Positions 49,548-62,498 of a DNA stretch of 64,000 nucleotides are shown here, piece after piece (the stretch's first letter is position 1; each line of letters opens with the position of its first letter). The DNA is from Pelagomonas calceolata (lineage: Eukaryota; Sar; Pelagophyceae; Pelagomonadales; Pelagomonadaceae): NCBI GenBank assembly GCA_918797485.1, contig CAKKNE010000005.1, positions 1,550,001 through 1,614,000 on the forward strand, read 5' to 3'. Below the pieces are notes generated by a model. The model had not been told where the DNA came from and ran no database searches. It was given only the letters and a program-made list of their open reading frames with translations. The position numbers and the translations under genes were made by a program.

Positions 49548-50768
49548 AGCTATACTCTGTCTAGGCGTTACGCAATTAAAGATACTACTGCGTAGACCGT
49601 GCCTGGGCCTACGACAAGGCTACGTGTATGCAGGAACATGGGGAAATTTACCCGCGTACCCCTCTCTTGACATTATATATGTATGATTCCAACCCGAGTC
49701 CCGGGCCTCTGGGGGTGGGGGGCTGATTTCAGTCGGACTCCGAGTCGCCCCGGGCCGGGCCGGGTCCGAGTCACCGTGACCGTGACGGCCCGGGCCCGGG
49801 TCCACTGGCAGATTTATACCCCGGCCGGGCCCGGGCCTGGGCGGGGGTCCGGGAACTTCGTGTGGGAACTCCTCTTGGGGCCTAATAGGGCTCACCAACT
49901 TTTGGTGGGGATTGGTACGATCTCACTGGCAGGCTCAACCGTTGTGACCGCTGCCACTGGCAGTGGCAGGCGCTACTAGCTGTTTCTGGTGCTCCGTCCG
50001 AGTCCGCAGCCCAGACGCGGATGCGGCGGGGGAGCACCCCGAGGACTATGCGGACGCGATAAGCGCTTGGCATTTGAGGGGGGCTGCGCATATAGAACGC
50101 AGGCGCTGAACTCGCCGGCCTTTCTCCTAAGACGGCAAATCGTTATGAGCGGACGATGAGACCAGAAGCGTGATAATGAGGTCGTATGGGACCATAGTAA
50201 GCGCTCTGTGGCCTTATTTTTTCAATTTGGACCGAAGGCCCCGCGAAGGCATCCCGAGCGCCGTGTACGGCGGGGTAAATGGGGGCGCTACGGGGTTGCG
50301 GACCTCCGTAGCGGCCTCAGACCCAACCGAGGTGTTATGTGCAAAGTACGAGGCAGCCTGCCTGGGCCGGGCCGGACTACTGCCGAACGAACTACTCTCG
50401 CACCGCGGCGGTCGCCGAGAGACAGTAATCAATCTGTTTTTCTTGTGATGAGGTCACCTCCCGACGCCTCAAAGAGACCTCAGGTCACATGCCTGAGGGC
50501 CAGTGAGAGAATCCCCGGCCCACGGCACGAGACCTCTACAACCGAAAGACTAATTCAAGTTACTAGTAGTTGACCATTAAGCCATACCGCCGCCGCCGCC
50601 AGAAGTCAACACTGCATACGTGACCTGCAGTACAAGAAGAAAATATCGAACGCGGCGGCATGCGCTTGCACGCGCGAAGTGAAAAACCCGTAATCAACCT
50701 TTGTGAGTGCGCTGCTTTGCAACCGCTAGGTCGACGCCCACCCTCGTCCGGAGTTGACAACCGGTCAG
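49548..50768. other. Intergenic, very dense hexamer words
   Basis: Bases 49735-49860 are built almost wholly from GGGCCC, GACTCG/CGAGTC, GTGACC/GGTCAC and CACTGG words. Further CACTGGCA words are at 49936-49970. Plus frames at 50170-50573 lack family resemblance. No gene supported. Confidence 0.5.
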
Positions 50769-52091
50769 ATGTTGAGATATTTCCTATTGCTCGGAGGTAC
50801 AGAGTGTCTTGTACCCCCGTATGTGTCACAAAGGTCGAATGATGTTGGTCTCGTATCACAGCGAAATTGCCGGAAGCGCAGTAGCGGCCGAGTAGTCTTA
50901 CTTGGGAGTGGAATACCTCCTGAGTATCCGACACACGACGGTCCTGTAGATTCGGGCGGTGGCCCAATACTCAAAGGAGTGATTCTAGGTGGTGGATCAT
51001 TCGGCTTGGCAATGGCGCACGTGCTTGGCCGTAAGGGTGTTGCTGTAACGCTACTAATGCGAAATAGGTTAGATGCTGAGACGATAAACATCAACCGTCG
51101 GCACCCCAGATACCTGAGTGACATCGAGGTACCTGTTCCCACGTGCGCAACAACTGATGAAAAAGAGGCTTTGCGAGATGCAAGCTTCCTAGTGCACTGC
51201 GTTCCAGTACAACACTCTCGACGGTACCTGCGGAAAATTGCCAAGTTGGTCCCAACTGGAGTACCTGTGCTCTGCACATCAAAGGGCATTGACCGGAAGA
51301 GCCTTAATCTCATGTGCAAAATCTTGCCATCACAGCTTGGTGAAGGCCGGAGCTATGCGTTTCTCAGCGGACCATCCTTCGCACGTGAGATCGCCGAGGG
51401 ACTTGCTACGGCCGTCGTCGTAGCGTCGGAAGACCGCCGTGTTGCCTTTGACTTCCGTGACCTTCTTGCTTCCGAATCATTTCGTGTCTTCACATCAGCA
51501 GACGTTGTTGGACTGGAGGTGGGGGGCGCCGTCAAGAATGTCCTTGCGCTCGCAGCAGGCATGTGTGAAGGGTTGGATCTCGGGACAAATGCGGTTACCG
51601 CGCTTGTTACGCGGGGTCTCTATGAGATGCAGCGCATTGCGCTGGCTATGGGCGGCCGTGCGTCAACTATTGCCGGTCTATCCGGTGTAGGTGACACATT
51701 TGGTACATGCTTTGGTCCACTAAGTCGAAACCGTAATACTGGCGTTCGCCTTGGACGCGGCGAGCGCCTTGATGACATTCTCGCCGATATGGGTGAAGTT
51801 GCAGAAGGCGTCGAGACCGCCTTCGCCCTTGAGCGCCTCATCAAGAAATCGCACAAATCTTATCGTCTTGACCTCAAGTTCCCCATCATATTTGGTGTAG
51901 CTGAGATCCTCCGTGGTGATCGCACTCCTCGAGAAGGACTCGAAGCCCTCATGGGATTGCCACTGCGCCCTGAATTTATTGCGCCTGTATCTGATGCACA
52001 AGCCAATCGACGGAGACCTCTCATTGTTGTTTCAGACTATGAAATCGGTGATTCAGACGAAGATGACCGGGATATTGACTTCGCCGACTGA
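50769..52091 (+). CDS. NAD-dependent glycerol-3-phosphate dehydrogenase
   Basis: 440 residues from ATG 50769 (MLRYFLLLGGTECLVPPY). Rossmann motif VILGGGSFGLAMAHVLGRKG, the NINRRHPRYL loop, FLSGPSFAREIAEGLATAVV, catalytic lysine in EVGGAVKNVLALAAGM, GTNAVTALVTRGLYEM, GVGDTFGTCFGPLSRNRNTG and EGVETAF are all intact, so the enzyme should be active. Reaction: dihydroxyacetone phosphate and NADH to glycerol-3-phosphate (established), feeding glycerolipids or osmotic glycerol. The ~75-residue N-terminal extension may target an organelle, though I see no clear plastid Phe motif. The C-terminus is acidic (GDSDEDDRDIDFAD). No intron in the coding part. Confidence 0.93.
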   Translation: MLRYFLLLGGTECLVPPYVSQRSNDVGLVSQRNCRKRSSGRVVLLGSGIPPEYPTHDGPVDSGGGPILKGVILGGGSFGLAMAHVLGRKGVAVTLLMRNRLDAETININRRHPRYLSDIEVPVPTCATTDEKEALRDASFLVHCVPVQHSRRYLRKIAKLVPTGVPVLCTSKGIDRKSLNLMCKILPSQLGEGRSYAFLSGPSFAREIAEGLATAVVVASEDRRVAFDFRDLLASESFRVFTSADVVGLEVGGAVKNVLALAAGMCEGLDLGTNAVTALVTRGLYEMQRIALAMGGRASTIAGLSGVGDTFGTCFGPLSRNRNTGVRLGRGERLDDILADMGEVAEGVETAFALERLIKKSHKSYRLDLKFPIIFGVAEILRGDRTPREGLEALMGLPLRPEFIAPVSDAQANRRRPLIVVSDYEIGDSDEDDRDIDFAD

Positions 52092-53442
52092 GTTTGGACT
52101 TCGTGAACTTGAGCCCAGGTATTTACAATCTAGCATGTGCTTCTTCTACATACTCGCAGGCACCCCTTGGGTCTGACATAAACTTCAGATTACTAGAAGT
52201 ATAAAGCTTCACGATTACTCGCACGGTCACGGCGCTAGTAGTAGTAGGCCCGAGCGGTCCGAGCTTGATGGATAACTTGGAATTTGAAATTCTCAAGTGG
52301 CGGTGTCCAGAATAAAGTACGCGCTCGATACCGCACTGGCCTCGACCCCCTCGGGCCCCCTCTAGTAGGGGGGGATACCCAAAACTCAAATTTCTATGAC
52401 TCCTCCCGGGACCCCCAGCGTCGTCACCATGCTTTAGAGGGACCTTAGTAAGCTGGGTTTGACCCAGGGTTGATAACAAACGGATCGGATGGCGCAAAGT
52501 TATGGGCGGTAGACGCCTACATTTTTTATACGCGTTTTCGTCAGGAGGCCGAGCGCGGTCAGTGATGATACCAGGCGCTTTCGATACGGTCGTAGTGACT
52601 GGGAAAGTATGCCTGGTCTCGTGACGCCGCGATTGTGACCGTGAGTGAGTCGATGACAATCTCGGCCGAGAACGTGTTCGGGCCTAAGGCGCGTTCCACA
52701 AGGACAGGGGCGTCTCACGTCGTGCGTGTCGACCGGGGAGCCACGCGCGAATGCGCTGAGGTAAGAGAAACGCAGTCCCGTCGCGTCATTTGCCGATACA
52801 GCTGCCCCATGCTGCAAATGGGGCTGCTGCGGGCCGCGGCTGGCGCAACTGACGCGTTCGCAGCGTCCGCAGCATCGCAGACCGACGCCAGGCCACGCGC
52901 AGACGCCTAATGTGCGCTCTCCCGCCCCGCCTTTAGCTGGCAAAGCCCTGAGTGCGTCTCCTCAAGGGAGTGTCGCCAAATTTACCAAACTGTCAGATTA
53001 GTTTGGACCAGCGGGATTTTGTAGGAAGGACTCCTAGTGGGACCCACCTTGACGCTCCATGGCAATATTCCTGCGGTCCAAACTCATTGCCTCCCGCCAG
53101 GACTCCCAAAGTTCGCTAGAGCTAGCGTAAAATACCCGCACGTTACGACCACTGCCCCCCCTACCTCTACCTAACGTCACGGTGCCAGTGTGCCTCAGCC
53201 TGCCAGTCACGGTGAGGTTACTAGTACTAGTAATAAAAAAAGGAAGACCTAAAAATGAACAAGCTCCTAAGAGCCTTCTCCCTGATCAGTCAGGATACCC
53301 AACCGGCCCGGGAGCTTCCGAGTCGAAATAAGGTGAAGATAAATAACTTGAAATAACACTGGCAGGAAAGGAAGACTCCGAGTCCGAGTCATGACGAGCA
53401 ACACTGGCAGTGGCACCGACAACCTGCTGAAGCTATGCCCTA
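52092..53442. other. Intergenic, with third copy of the ~90-bp repeat
   Basis: Two overlapping frames at 52500-52943 (minus) and 52635-52910 (plus) have no family and are not called. Words GTCACGGT, GTGCCAGT, GCCTGCCAG and ACTAGTACTAG occur at 53165-53230. Repeat copy at 53241-53335. Confidence 0.45.
53241..53335. repeat. Third copy of the ~90-bp dispersed repeat
   Basis: Same family as 24971-25075 and 31897-32010. It has two extra hexamers, CCCGGG at 53307-53312 and CGAGTC at 53319-53324, relative to the 31.9-kb copy. Confidence 0.85.
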
Positions 53443-54747
53443 TTAATAACCATAGAAATTACAGTAAGGAAACAATGACAATAATGCGGGTGCGAGAAGT
53501 TTCCTTTCCTGCCTTGAATCAACAAGCCTGGCCACATTAGTTGCGAGGCGCTTTGTGGCATTTATAGCAGGGGTATTGAACTGCAGCAGCGCAGACGCAC
53601 AACTTGCAAGGAGCGAGTAGGAAGAAAAAAACACAGCATTTTGGAGTTCAGATTCTAGAAGCATATCCCCAATTTCACATGAAACTCCATCAACTCCACG
53701 ATCGAATTCAGACACAATAAGCATTCCATGGGTAGCGTAGGTGAGGAGCCTGAGCACTTCAACAATGCGACGTCTCTGATGTCGGTGAATATTGATACCG
53801 ACGGTGGCTTGTCCAAGAATGTTGTCTCTCGCTTGATGAAAGTAGCCTTCGGCGATGACTGACCTCCACCCAGCATTCTCAAGAATGGCCAAGACCCGTG
53901 CTCGCCTTGTGATTGTGATCCCGCCGATATGAATGAAGTCAACATTGCCTCGGAAAGAAAAATTCCTCTCCATTGGCTGCGTGGAGACACCTATAGGTTT
54001 AAGGAAGTTACAATGTCGCCCTGCCCTTTTTGCGAGGTCGGCATTTTGGTACGAGTACTCAAGCCATGGATAGCTCGCGCCAATGGGATCAAGGGCAACG
54101 AAAGCCCGGTAGTCATCTACGGTGACACCAAGGAGCGCCCTTCGTGGCGGCATTACTAATGCAGCCTCTCTGGCAAGTTTCCCGGCCACTACCACAGCTT
54201 CATCTCCTTGTTGGTCTTGAGCCGCTATTTGTGCAGCAACGAGAGCTTTTGGCTGCGAGCATAGTATGAGTTGTTCTAAATTTACGAGAACAGCAGTTCG
54301 AGGAAGAAGGTTTGCCCAAGTCCTATTCATTAAGTTTGCATTCAATACTAAATGCTGGCGCTCAATACAGTCGGGCACAAAATTCAAGCATGCTGAAGCG
54401 TTGGCAACTATAATGTCCTCAAAACCAAGGGAAGCGAGGCCTGTTTTGAGAGATACACTCACGTCATCCAAAATATCATTGCAGTTGAAATGATCAAGAC
54501 AGGTTATGGCCCATGTAGCAGGACAGTTCTTGGAGCTTCGACTCAGTCTCACAGCGTCGCCTGCAAGTGAATCATCAACAACACAACTCTGTCGCAGTGT
54601 GCGCAAATAATCTCTCTGATTCATGCGCATCGACTGGGCTGTATCAGGACCGACCCCAACCCTGGAAAGCTCGCATGCCTGGCCATTTGCGAAGTGTACG
54701 GCCACGGCGAAAATCGGAACAAGGTTACTAGACCCTATGATTGACAA
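53443..54747 (-). CDS. Glycosyltransferase-like protein (CgeB/GT1-like C-terminal region)
   Basis: Open frame of about 434 codons. The first in-frame ATG is at 54630 (MRMNQRDYLRTLRQ), while the frame continues upstream through SNLVPIFAVAVHFANGQAC, probably from a 5' exon joined at a TCTAG acceptor. The C-terminal half shows the pattern of CgeB-like GT1 enzymes: YPWLEYSYQNADLAKRAGRH, VDFIHIGGITITRRARVLAI, ATVGINIHRHQRRRIVEVLR and THGMLIVSEFDRGVDGV (nucleotide-sugar side of a GT-B fold). Donor and acceptor cannot be told. Family-level assignment is inference from these motifs. Confidence 0.6.
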   Translation of the reverse strand: MSIIGSSNLVPIFAVAVHFANGQACELSRVGVGPDTAQSMRMNQRDYLRTLRQSCVVDDSLAGDAVRLSRSSKNCPATWAITCLDHFNCNDILDDVSVSLKTGLASLGFEDIIVANASACLNFVPDCIERQHLVLNANLMNRTWANLLPRTAVLVNLEQLILCSQPKALVAAQIAAQDQQGDEAVVVAGKLAREAALVMPPRRALLGVTVDDYRAFVALDPIGASYPWLEYSYQNADLAKRAGRHCNFLKPIGVSTQPMERNFSFRGNVDFIHIGGITITRRARVLAILENAGWRSVIAEGYFHQARDNILGQATVGINIHRHQRRRIVEVLRLLTYATHGMLIVSEFDRGVDGVSCEIGDMLLESELQNAVFFSSYSLLASCASALLQFNTPAINATKRLATNVARLVDSRQERKLLAPALLSLFPYCNFYGY

Positions 54748-56073
54748 TTAGCATTTCGACAAGCAGAACGGCGCGGGAGCTCCACTGGAAAACGAGATAG
54801 CATCACTGCACATGACAAGGTGAGGAGGACGAGGTTTTAGTATACATTATTAGATCGACTGGATTAGATACGTCTTACTAACTTCTTACTGCGTTACCTT
54901 TACTCGAGTCATGCTGCCGCAGGTATGCTACAATGCTTACAGACTGACAACTCGAGCGGTCGGGTGCCAGTACTTGGCCCCACTCGACCTATTTGAGCAC
55001 CTAGATAGACGACCCGAAGCGTCCGGAAGACCCCAGAACTTGACTTGAAGTAGGCCCGGGAGTCACGGTCACCGTGACCGTGACGGCGTGCCAGTGACCG
55101 TGACGGTCACGTCACAGCGGCCCTGTCTCGGAGTTCAAGTTCCCGACTCGGAGTCACTGGCAGCCTCAGGCTGAGTCACTGGCACGGGACAAGGCCCACT
55201 GGCACCCGGGCCGGGGGGTGCGAATGATCGCAAGACCAAAGGGCCCGGGCCCGGGGTACGTACCTCAGGCTTTGGGACTCGGAGTACAGCGGCTGAGACC
55301 GTGACCCGGATGGTCCGCGGGTGGCCGGATGTTATACGGCACTTTCATTTCTAAAGCCTGAGGGAGCCTGAGACCCGGCCCGGGCCGCCGGCCCGGGCAC
55401 TTAGCTACCTTAAATTACACTATCTGCTTGAGTAAAGGTGTATACGTAGAATCTTCCGAGGTCAGGGGGGGGCTATTTCGCCCTAAATCCCAGGAGGCCC
55501 GGCTCTTACTGATAGCCGGACAGTACGCTTGCTAAATTCGGCTATAAACAAAACGCCGATTTAGGGCCTCGCGCAGAGCAGCAGCTTTTCCAAGGGCACT
55601 CGCAGACCGCCGAGCCGGCTAACTCTCATGCCAGTGCGCGCTCTTTTTTTGCGCCTGGCGCGGACGAGTTCCTAGGACCTCCACACGCGCTGGCGGCACA
55701 AATTCGGACTAGTAGTACATACGGTCAATCATGGCATCGCTGAGGGAGGCGTCGCTTTGGGCCACTATGATCATGTCAAAAGCGCGTTAGAAGGCGCGTG
55801 GGATCATTACAGGCCACCGGTGGGTACCGCCGAAATCGCACGGGAAAATATTAGGCCCGGGCGTGTCTACCCATGACGTTGGGGGGGCGGGAACTACGGG
55901 AGCATTTTAAACTCACAATACGGAGCTCCCTTGCTGAACTTTTCGAGCCCTGCCACTGCGGTGCCATTGCTGTTCATCTCACACCCGACGGGTCTTGATG
56001 AATATATATATATAGCGCAAAATCTCCCATGAAATGTCGGACTAAGGCTATCCGTTGAGAGCAACGGCAGCCC
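54748..56073. other. Intergenic, densest hexamer-word region
   Basis: Bases 55040-55400 consist largely of GGTCAC/GTGACC, CACTGGCA, ACTCGGAGT, GCCTCAGGCTGAG and GGCCCGGG words in both orientations. A CCCTAAATC/GATTTAGGG inverted pair (55480-55568) also lies here. No gene seen. Confidence 0.55.
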
Positions 56074-56121
56074 CTACTGAACTGATCGTATTTCTTTGCC
56101 CTGCGACGACGGTAAGGTATA

Positions 56122-58256
<2,135 letters not shown>

Positions 58257-58484
58257 TCAGGTTCTAGTATCTTCAAATTGTCTTACTAATTTGTCATCTA
58301 TCCAGACGTTCTGTGGTACATCTGCTGGGTCGTCCAAGATCGTTTTCAGTGGAGTCGGCATCCTTTCTAGAGAGGCTTTGAGGTCAAAAGGACAAAGGTA
58401 TCCATCTTTTCTTCTTCCAATTAGGATCCAACGATTCCTGGATTGAACATCACCGCATAGTTCTGAAGGGAGCTTAAGGTGGGA
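58257..58484 (-). pseudogene. Exon-like fragment resembling a cytosine-5 DNA methyltransferase (motif VIII region)
   Basis: A 75-codon segment without ATG, bounded at 58485 by a CCTACTTAG acceptor and ending at TGA 58257-58259. It reads SELCGDVQSRNRWILIGRRK, then LERMPTPLKTILDDPADVPQ and NVWIDDKLVRQFED. C5 methyltransferases have YG-x-PQ-x-R-x-R-hydrophobic followed by F/P...L-DLL...VP...(motif VIII into the target-recognition domain), and the order and spacing match. No catalytic PCQ or ENV motif was found upstream within reach, so this is probably a relic, possibly from a retroelement that carried a methyltransferase. Family call is inference. Confidence 0.42.
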
Positions 58485-59859
58485 CTAAGTAGGAGAGTAA
58501 GAAGGGGCCTAGTGTAGTACTAGGGGGTATATTCTTCGCAGGCCGGGCCCAGTGACTACTAATCAAGACTTATCTAGATCTAGATACAGACTACTAGACT
58601 ACTAGCACCTGTCCTAGCATGCTAGACTACTACCAGCTGGTACTTGGATTAGACACAGTAGGGGGGGGGGACTATGAAACGGCATAGTACACGTACATAC
58701 GCAGCTACCTACGGTACCTACGGTAGCCTACCGCAGTACATAAAGTAGATCAAAGGTACGAGCGGCGTAAACGGCCGGCCTGTACAGCTCGATTGCGAGC
58801 ATTTCGCTACTTGGATCGTCTTCTAACTCCTCCATCGTGCCGAGTTACAGCCCGGCGAAGGTTGCGAGAGCATAGTCGCGTGCGAAGCCATAGTCGCGCG
58901 CACCGGGGCAGCGGTATTGCGGCTGCCCAAAGTACCAGCGCGGGCGTCCTACGACGCCTCCACCCACCTGGTATCGACGCCAACATGACGCCGCTGATGA
59001 ACACGACGGTCTGACGTCAACACGCGGGCACTCTCGGACAGCCATCAGAGAGCAGCCCCACATAGACTTATGGTGCAGTGGTAAGCTCCGTGCGACCGCT
59101 CCGACAATGCATACGGGTCACTAGCTCGATGTCCGCGTGCTTTTCGGGTAGGTCTTGACGCTTGTTACTGCTCTGGCGGCAGCCCGCGGATAAGGCCTCG
59201 ACAGCCTCGACGGAGCACTAAATCGTGGTGTGGAAGGCGACCGGACGGCCAGATGCCTGCGATATCATCCATAAGCATGTCCATGGCGCCAGAACTTGGA
59301 AGGATGTGGCGAAATGTGAGTTAGGAGTTCCAGGTCAAGAAGAGCTGTACCGCTACCTCAAAACTAAGCCAAAACTTGCGTCGTTTGCCAGCCTCCTGGT
59401 CCGCACACACGAGGTGAATTACTGGGGCTCCAAAACTGCCCTCTTTTGTCGTGATGGGACGCGTTGCCTTGAAGTCGTGGGCGGCCAGGCTAGAGCTCCG
59501 CGGTGGTGTTCGTGCGTCGTCTAGAGCCGATTCCGAGAGTGCTGCCTCGACGGGCGGCGCTATTCCGCAATCCCCGTGGGCCCGCAGTAGCCAGAGACCA
59601 CGCTAGGCACCCCTAATTCCTCGATTACGACTACTCTGTCCGAGACTATCATGATCAGTACACTAAGCCTCGAAACTCTGCTATATTTAGTCCGTTGGAC
59701 GCCATGCTTGTACCGAGGCATCCGCCGGTGGACGCTTCTCCCCGCTGGCGTAAAAAGGGGATATAGCTAGTATGAGTTGAAGCGCCAGTGGGGCTAACTA
59801 CGGTTACTATGTCTAATCCTGGTACCTAGGTACTAGTTAGCTGCGCGTTAACTACGGCG
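58485..59859. other. Intergenic with an unassigned plus-strand frame
   Basis: Bases 58560-58740 are packed with CTAGAC/ACTACTAG/GGTACC words. The 99-codon plus frame 59225-59524 (RTWKDVAKCELGVPGQEELY) has protein-like composition but no family and no start context, and may be an exon or relic. Confidence 0.35.
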
Positions 59860-61060
59860 ATGTCATTATCCTCTGTCGAGGGTCGGCGCGCTGCTGCAGT
59901 TTTGGAGGAAACTATTCGTAAATTAACCTTTCTTGAAGCAATTTCCCCAGATATTCTCCAACATCGTGATGAGTTGACGAAATTCGTTGGGGATGAGGTA
60001 TCACAGATAATAGGAGACCAACGACTGTTAGAGGAGCGCTACGAGGGCTTAATCTCACAACGAAGCAAATTAAGAGGGGTTGCAAACAAATTCAGGTACA
60101 AACTCGTGCAAACAGAAATTGAAGGCGTGTCGCGCAAACTAAGGAATTCTACCAAAAGCCTATGCCAGAATTTGAAAGATAACCCCGACATATCTGGGAA
60201 TCTATTTAAAATTCAGCGCGAAAGACAAGATCTCATTGAAATCATAGAGCAAACGATCAATGAGGTAGGCACACTTCATGCTTGCCTTGCCCATCTAAAT
60301 TTTCGTACAGCTTAGGGAGAATGGCTCATTTACAACACTCATCGCGAAGGTTACCAAAGACATAGACGACCAAAACCGTCTTCGGGGCAGCCTTCGCAGA
60401 GAAAGGGAGATTTCTGATACTGCCCGGCAGCTCGATAAGGAAATTGCTCAAGAAAAGCTCCGTCATCTGAGACAGGTTGCTGAGCAGCAAGCATTAATCA
60501 CGCAGCTGAAGCAGCAGCTCAAATCAATCAAATCCAAGACAGCCATTGATGTGAATTCTCTTCAAACCGTGGCAGAGGCACGAACTTGCTCTACGGCAAG
60601 AGTCCATAGACAAACCGAACGTTCCCAGGAAATAAAGGCTTCCAGTTTAGAACGGCATCGTGAAACGGAAAAGATGGTTCACGCCTCAACTTTGGAATTT
60701 CTTGAGATGAAACAACAAGAATTGGCAAACAAGCTTACTTGGTGGGCAAACAAATATCGAGACGACTATGCTAAGTTGGAGTTGCGCCTCAAAACGCTGA
60801 CACAGGAGCGAATCTCCAACTTGGATCGACTGACTATCTTGAAGAAACGAAGAGACTCTGAACTAAAAGCCGAGCATTCTATGAGGGCTAACATAGAGAG
60901 CAGGGATGAACTTGAAAGGCGCTGTTTAGTTAAGTCTCACAAGGAGCGTGGAGCTGCCGCGGCTATCCAGTCCGCTGTAAGGGCATTTCTCGATCGCAAA
61001 GCAGAAGAGGATGCGCGTCGGGCGGCAGACAAAAAGAAAAAAAAGGGAGGTAAAAAGTAA
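59860..61060 (+). CDS. DRC9/IQCG-like nexin-dynein regulatory complex protein, one intron
   Basis: Exon 1 (59860-60264) and exon 2 (60311-61060) join in phase 0 over a 46-bp GT-AG intron, giving 384 residues. Almost the whole protein is charged coiled coil (QRLLEERYEGLISQRSKL; ENGSFTTLIAKVTKDIDDQN; RREREISDTARQLDKEIA; WWANKYRDDYAKLELRLKTL). It ends with an IQ motif (AAAAIQSAVRAFLDRKAEED) and a poly-Lys tail (KKKKKGGKK). This layout and the length match DRC9 (IQ domain protein G), a calmodulin-binding part of the axonemal nexin link. Coiled-coil similarity can mislead, so another IQ-coiled-coil flagellar protein is possible. Confidence 0.72.
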
Positions 61061-61280
61061 AATGGGCTGCTTTCACTTAGAATGACAAAAAAATGAACAA
61101 CAACAAGACAATGACTCGGATCCGGACTTGCAGCCTCAAGAGGCCTTCACCCTGCGCAGCCGCGGCTAGGTGATAATTTGCAAGTAGATTTGCCTGGTGA
61201 TTAATTCATAACCAGCCCACCCGTGGACTGGAATAGTCTGTTAGGTTGGTTTGTTGTTGCGCGTGGGTCAGCCCCGAAAA

Positions 61281-61343
61281 AGGTATAAACTCCTTCAGGG
61301 TCACCTGCCCTGAGGGCAGCTAACCCTGGAGGAGTTCATGCCT
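61281..61343. repeat. 63-bp hairpin, 21-bp arms
   Basis: AGGTATAAACTCCTTCAGGG pairs with CCCTGGAGGAGTTCATGCCT (three mismatches). The loop itself contains CTGCCCTGAGGGCAG. Confidence 0.75.
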
Positions 61344-61988
61344 TTTCCCCTGCCGGGGGCTGCTCCGCAAGGGTGCCAAATCCGGCGTGGGGAGTGATGG
61401 TTCGGGTTTAAGACTTTTTTATTATAAACCACTGATTTCGGGTTTTGGGGAGAAACCATGGTCTAAGTTGCCTCTCTTTAGGTCTAAGTTGCCTTCACGT
61501 AAATATTGTATAATAAAAACCACAAAAAAAAGTATCGGGTTTTAACCGTGTATCGCCCTGTCAGACCTTTAGCGTGTTGCGTATCGTAAGCAAACGGCGA
61601 AATACGCGACGAGGACGACGGTGTCTTGGCTCGCCTGACGAGCACACTAGGTCACCAATAAAAGCTAGGGCTAAACCTCATTCCGCGCTCCAGGGCCCTA
61701 CCAGTGCGCTCGGATAGCACTAGAATCGACGGGGTTTCCGAGTCAAGTTTGCCTGGGCGGCATGGAGGTCGGCAGAGAGACGGCATGGGTTTTGCCTAGA
61801 CTATGTATAAGAGTCAGACGGCTTAAGTCAGCCTGAGAACCGAACTTCGCTTCGCTCGCTCAAGTTCGGTTTCCTTTTTGATGTATATCTTGTATCACTG
61901 ATCCTGGACCCCGGGCCAGCCCCCCCGGCCCGGGCCCGGGCCAGACTCCGAGTCAGAGTCGGAACAGAACACGGTACTTTACTGGGGG

Positions 61989-62051
61989 ATTGGAGACTCC
62001 ATTACATCGTTTTGTCCCGATAGGACAAAATGGTGTAATGGAGTCTCCAAT
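61989..62051. repeat. 63-bp near-perfect hairpin (MITE-like)
   Basis: ATTGGAGACTCCATTACA on the left and its complement on the right, continuing into TTTTGTCC...GGACAAAA with a 4-base loop. Both arms are ~29 bp with about one mismatch. Confidence 0.85.
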
Positions 62052-62174
62052 ATGAACACACACACACATATATAGTCATACGTCATAAATATAATTTTAA
62101 AATTCTAAAATCTACATTTTGTAAGGTCGGGGCGGGATATATCGGTGACGTCATAATTTTGTTGATGTGTCTTT

Positions 62175-62251
62175 TTTACACCACTTTTTTGATTAGAGGT
62201 TGATTGTCCTATGGGCTTATTCGACCTCTAAAATCGAAAAAGTGGTGTAAA
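62175..62251. repeat. 77-bp hairpin, 26-28-bp arms
   Basis: TTTACACCACTTTTTTGA...AGAGGT pairs with ACCTCT...TCGAAAAAGTGGTGTAAA with one 2-base gap and a 23-base loop. Ends resemble the 61989 hairpin in carrying TTACA/TGTAA. Confidence 0.8.
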
Positions 62252-62498
62252 CTTGAACTTTGAAAAAGCACTCCGAGTCAACTTATATCATCATCCGCCC
62301 CCGTACATGCGGGTATTTGTATACTCAGGCTAGTATTAAGAAGTAGGGAGGATACCTCCGGTGCAGTGCTGTCTAATTGCCTAAGGTGCAGTTCTGCAAC
62401 GGTGTTGTGAGAACGCAGTAATAAGTACTACACTTGGGCCTTCGAGTTACCGCAATGGTTTGGTCATGGGCACCGGCTATTTTTTCTTCGGATTTTGC

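Larger units (their letters stand above)
61061..62498. other. Intergenic with three strong hairpins and a diverged repeat
   Basis: Hairpins are listed separately. 61500-61800 is a diverged, partly rearranged relative of 46735-46980. GGCCCGGGCCCGGGCC and ACTCCGAGTCAGAGTC words lie at 61910-61965. A CACACACA tract is at 62057-62066. No gene. Confidence 0.55.

Noticed and set aside
49735-49860. CRISPR-like or telomeric array
   Set aside because: Units are six bases in mixed order and orientation without spacers of constant length and without a G-rich telomere unit.
52500-52943. Overlapping plus and minus frames downstream of GPDH
   Set aside because: Neither resembles a known family and both have biased composition. 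Not called as genes.
59061-59140. tRNA-like A-box string (TGGTGCAGTGGTAAGC)
   Set aside because: No matching acceptor stem, anticodon arm or B-box (GGTTCGA-type) within the right distance.
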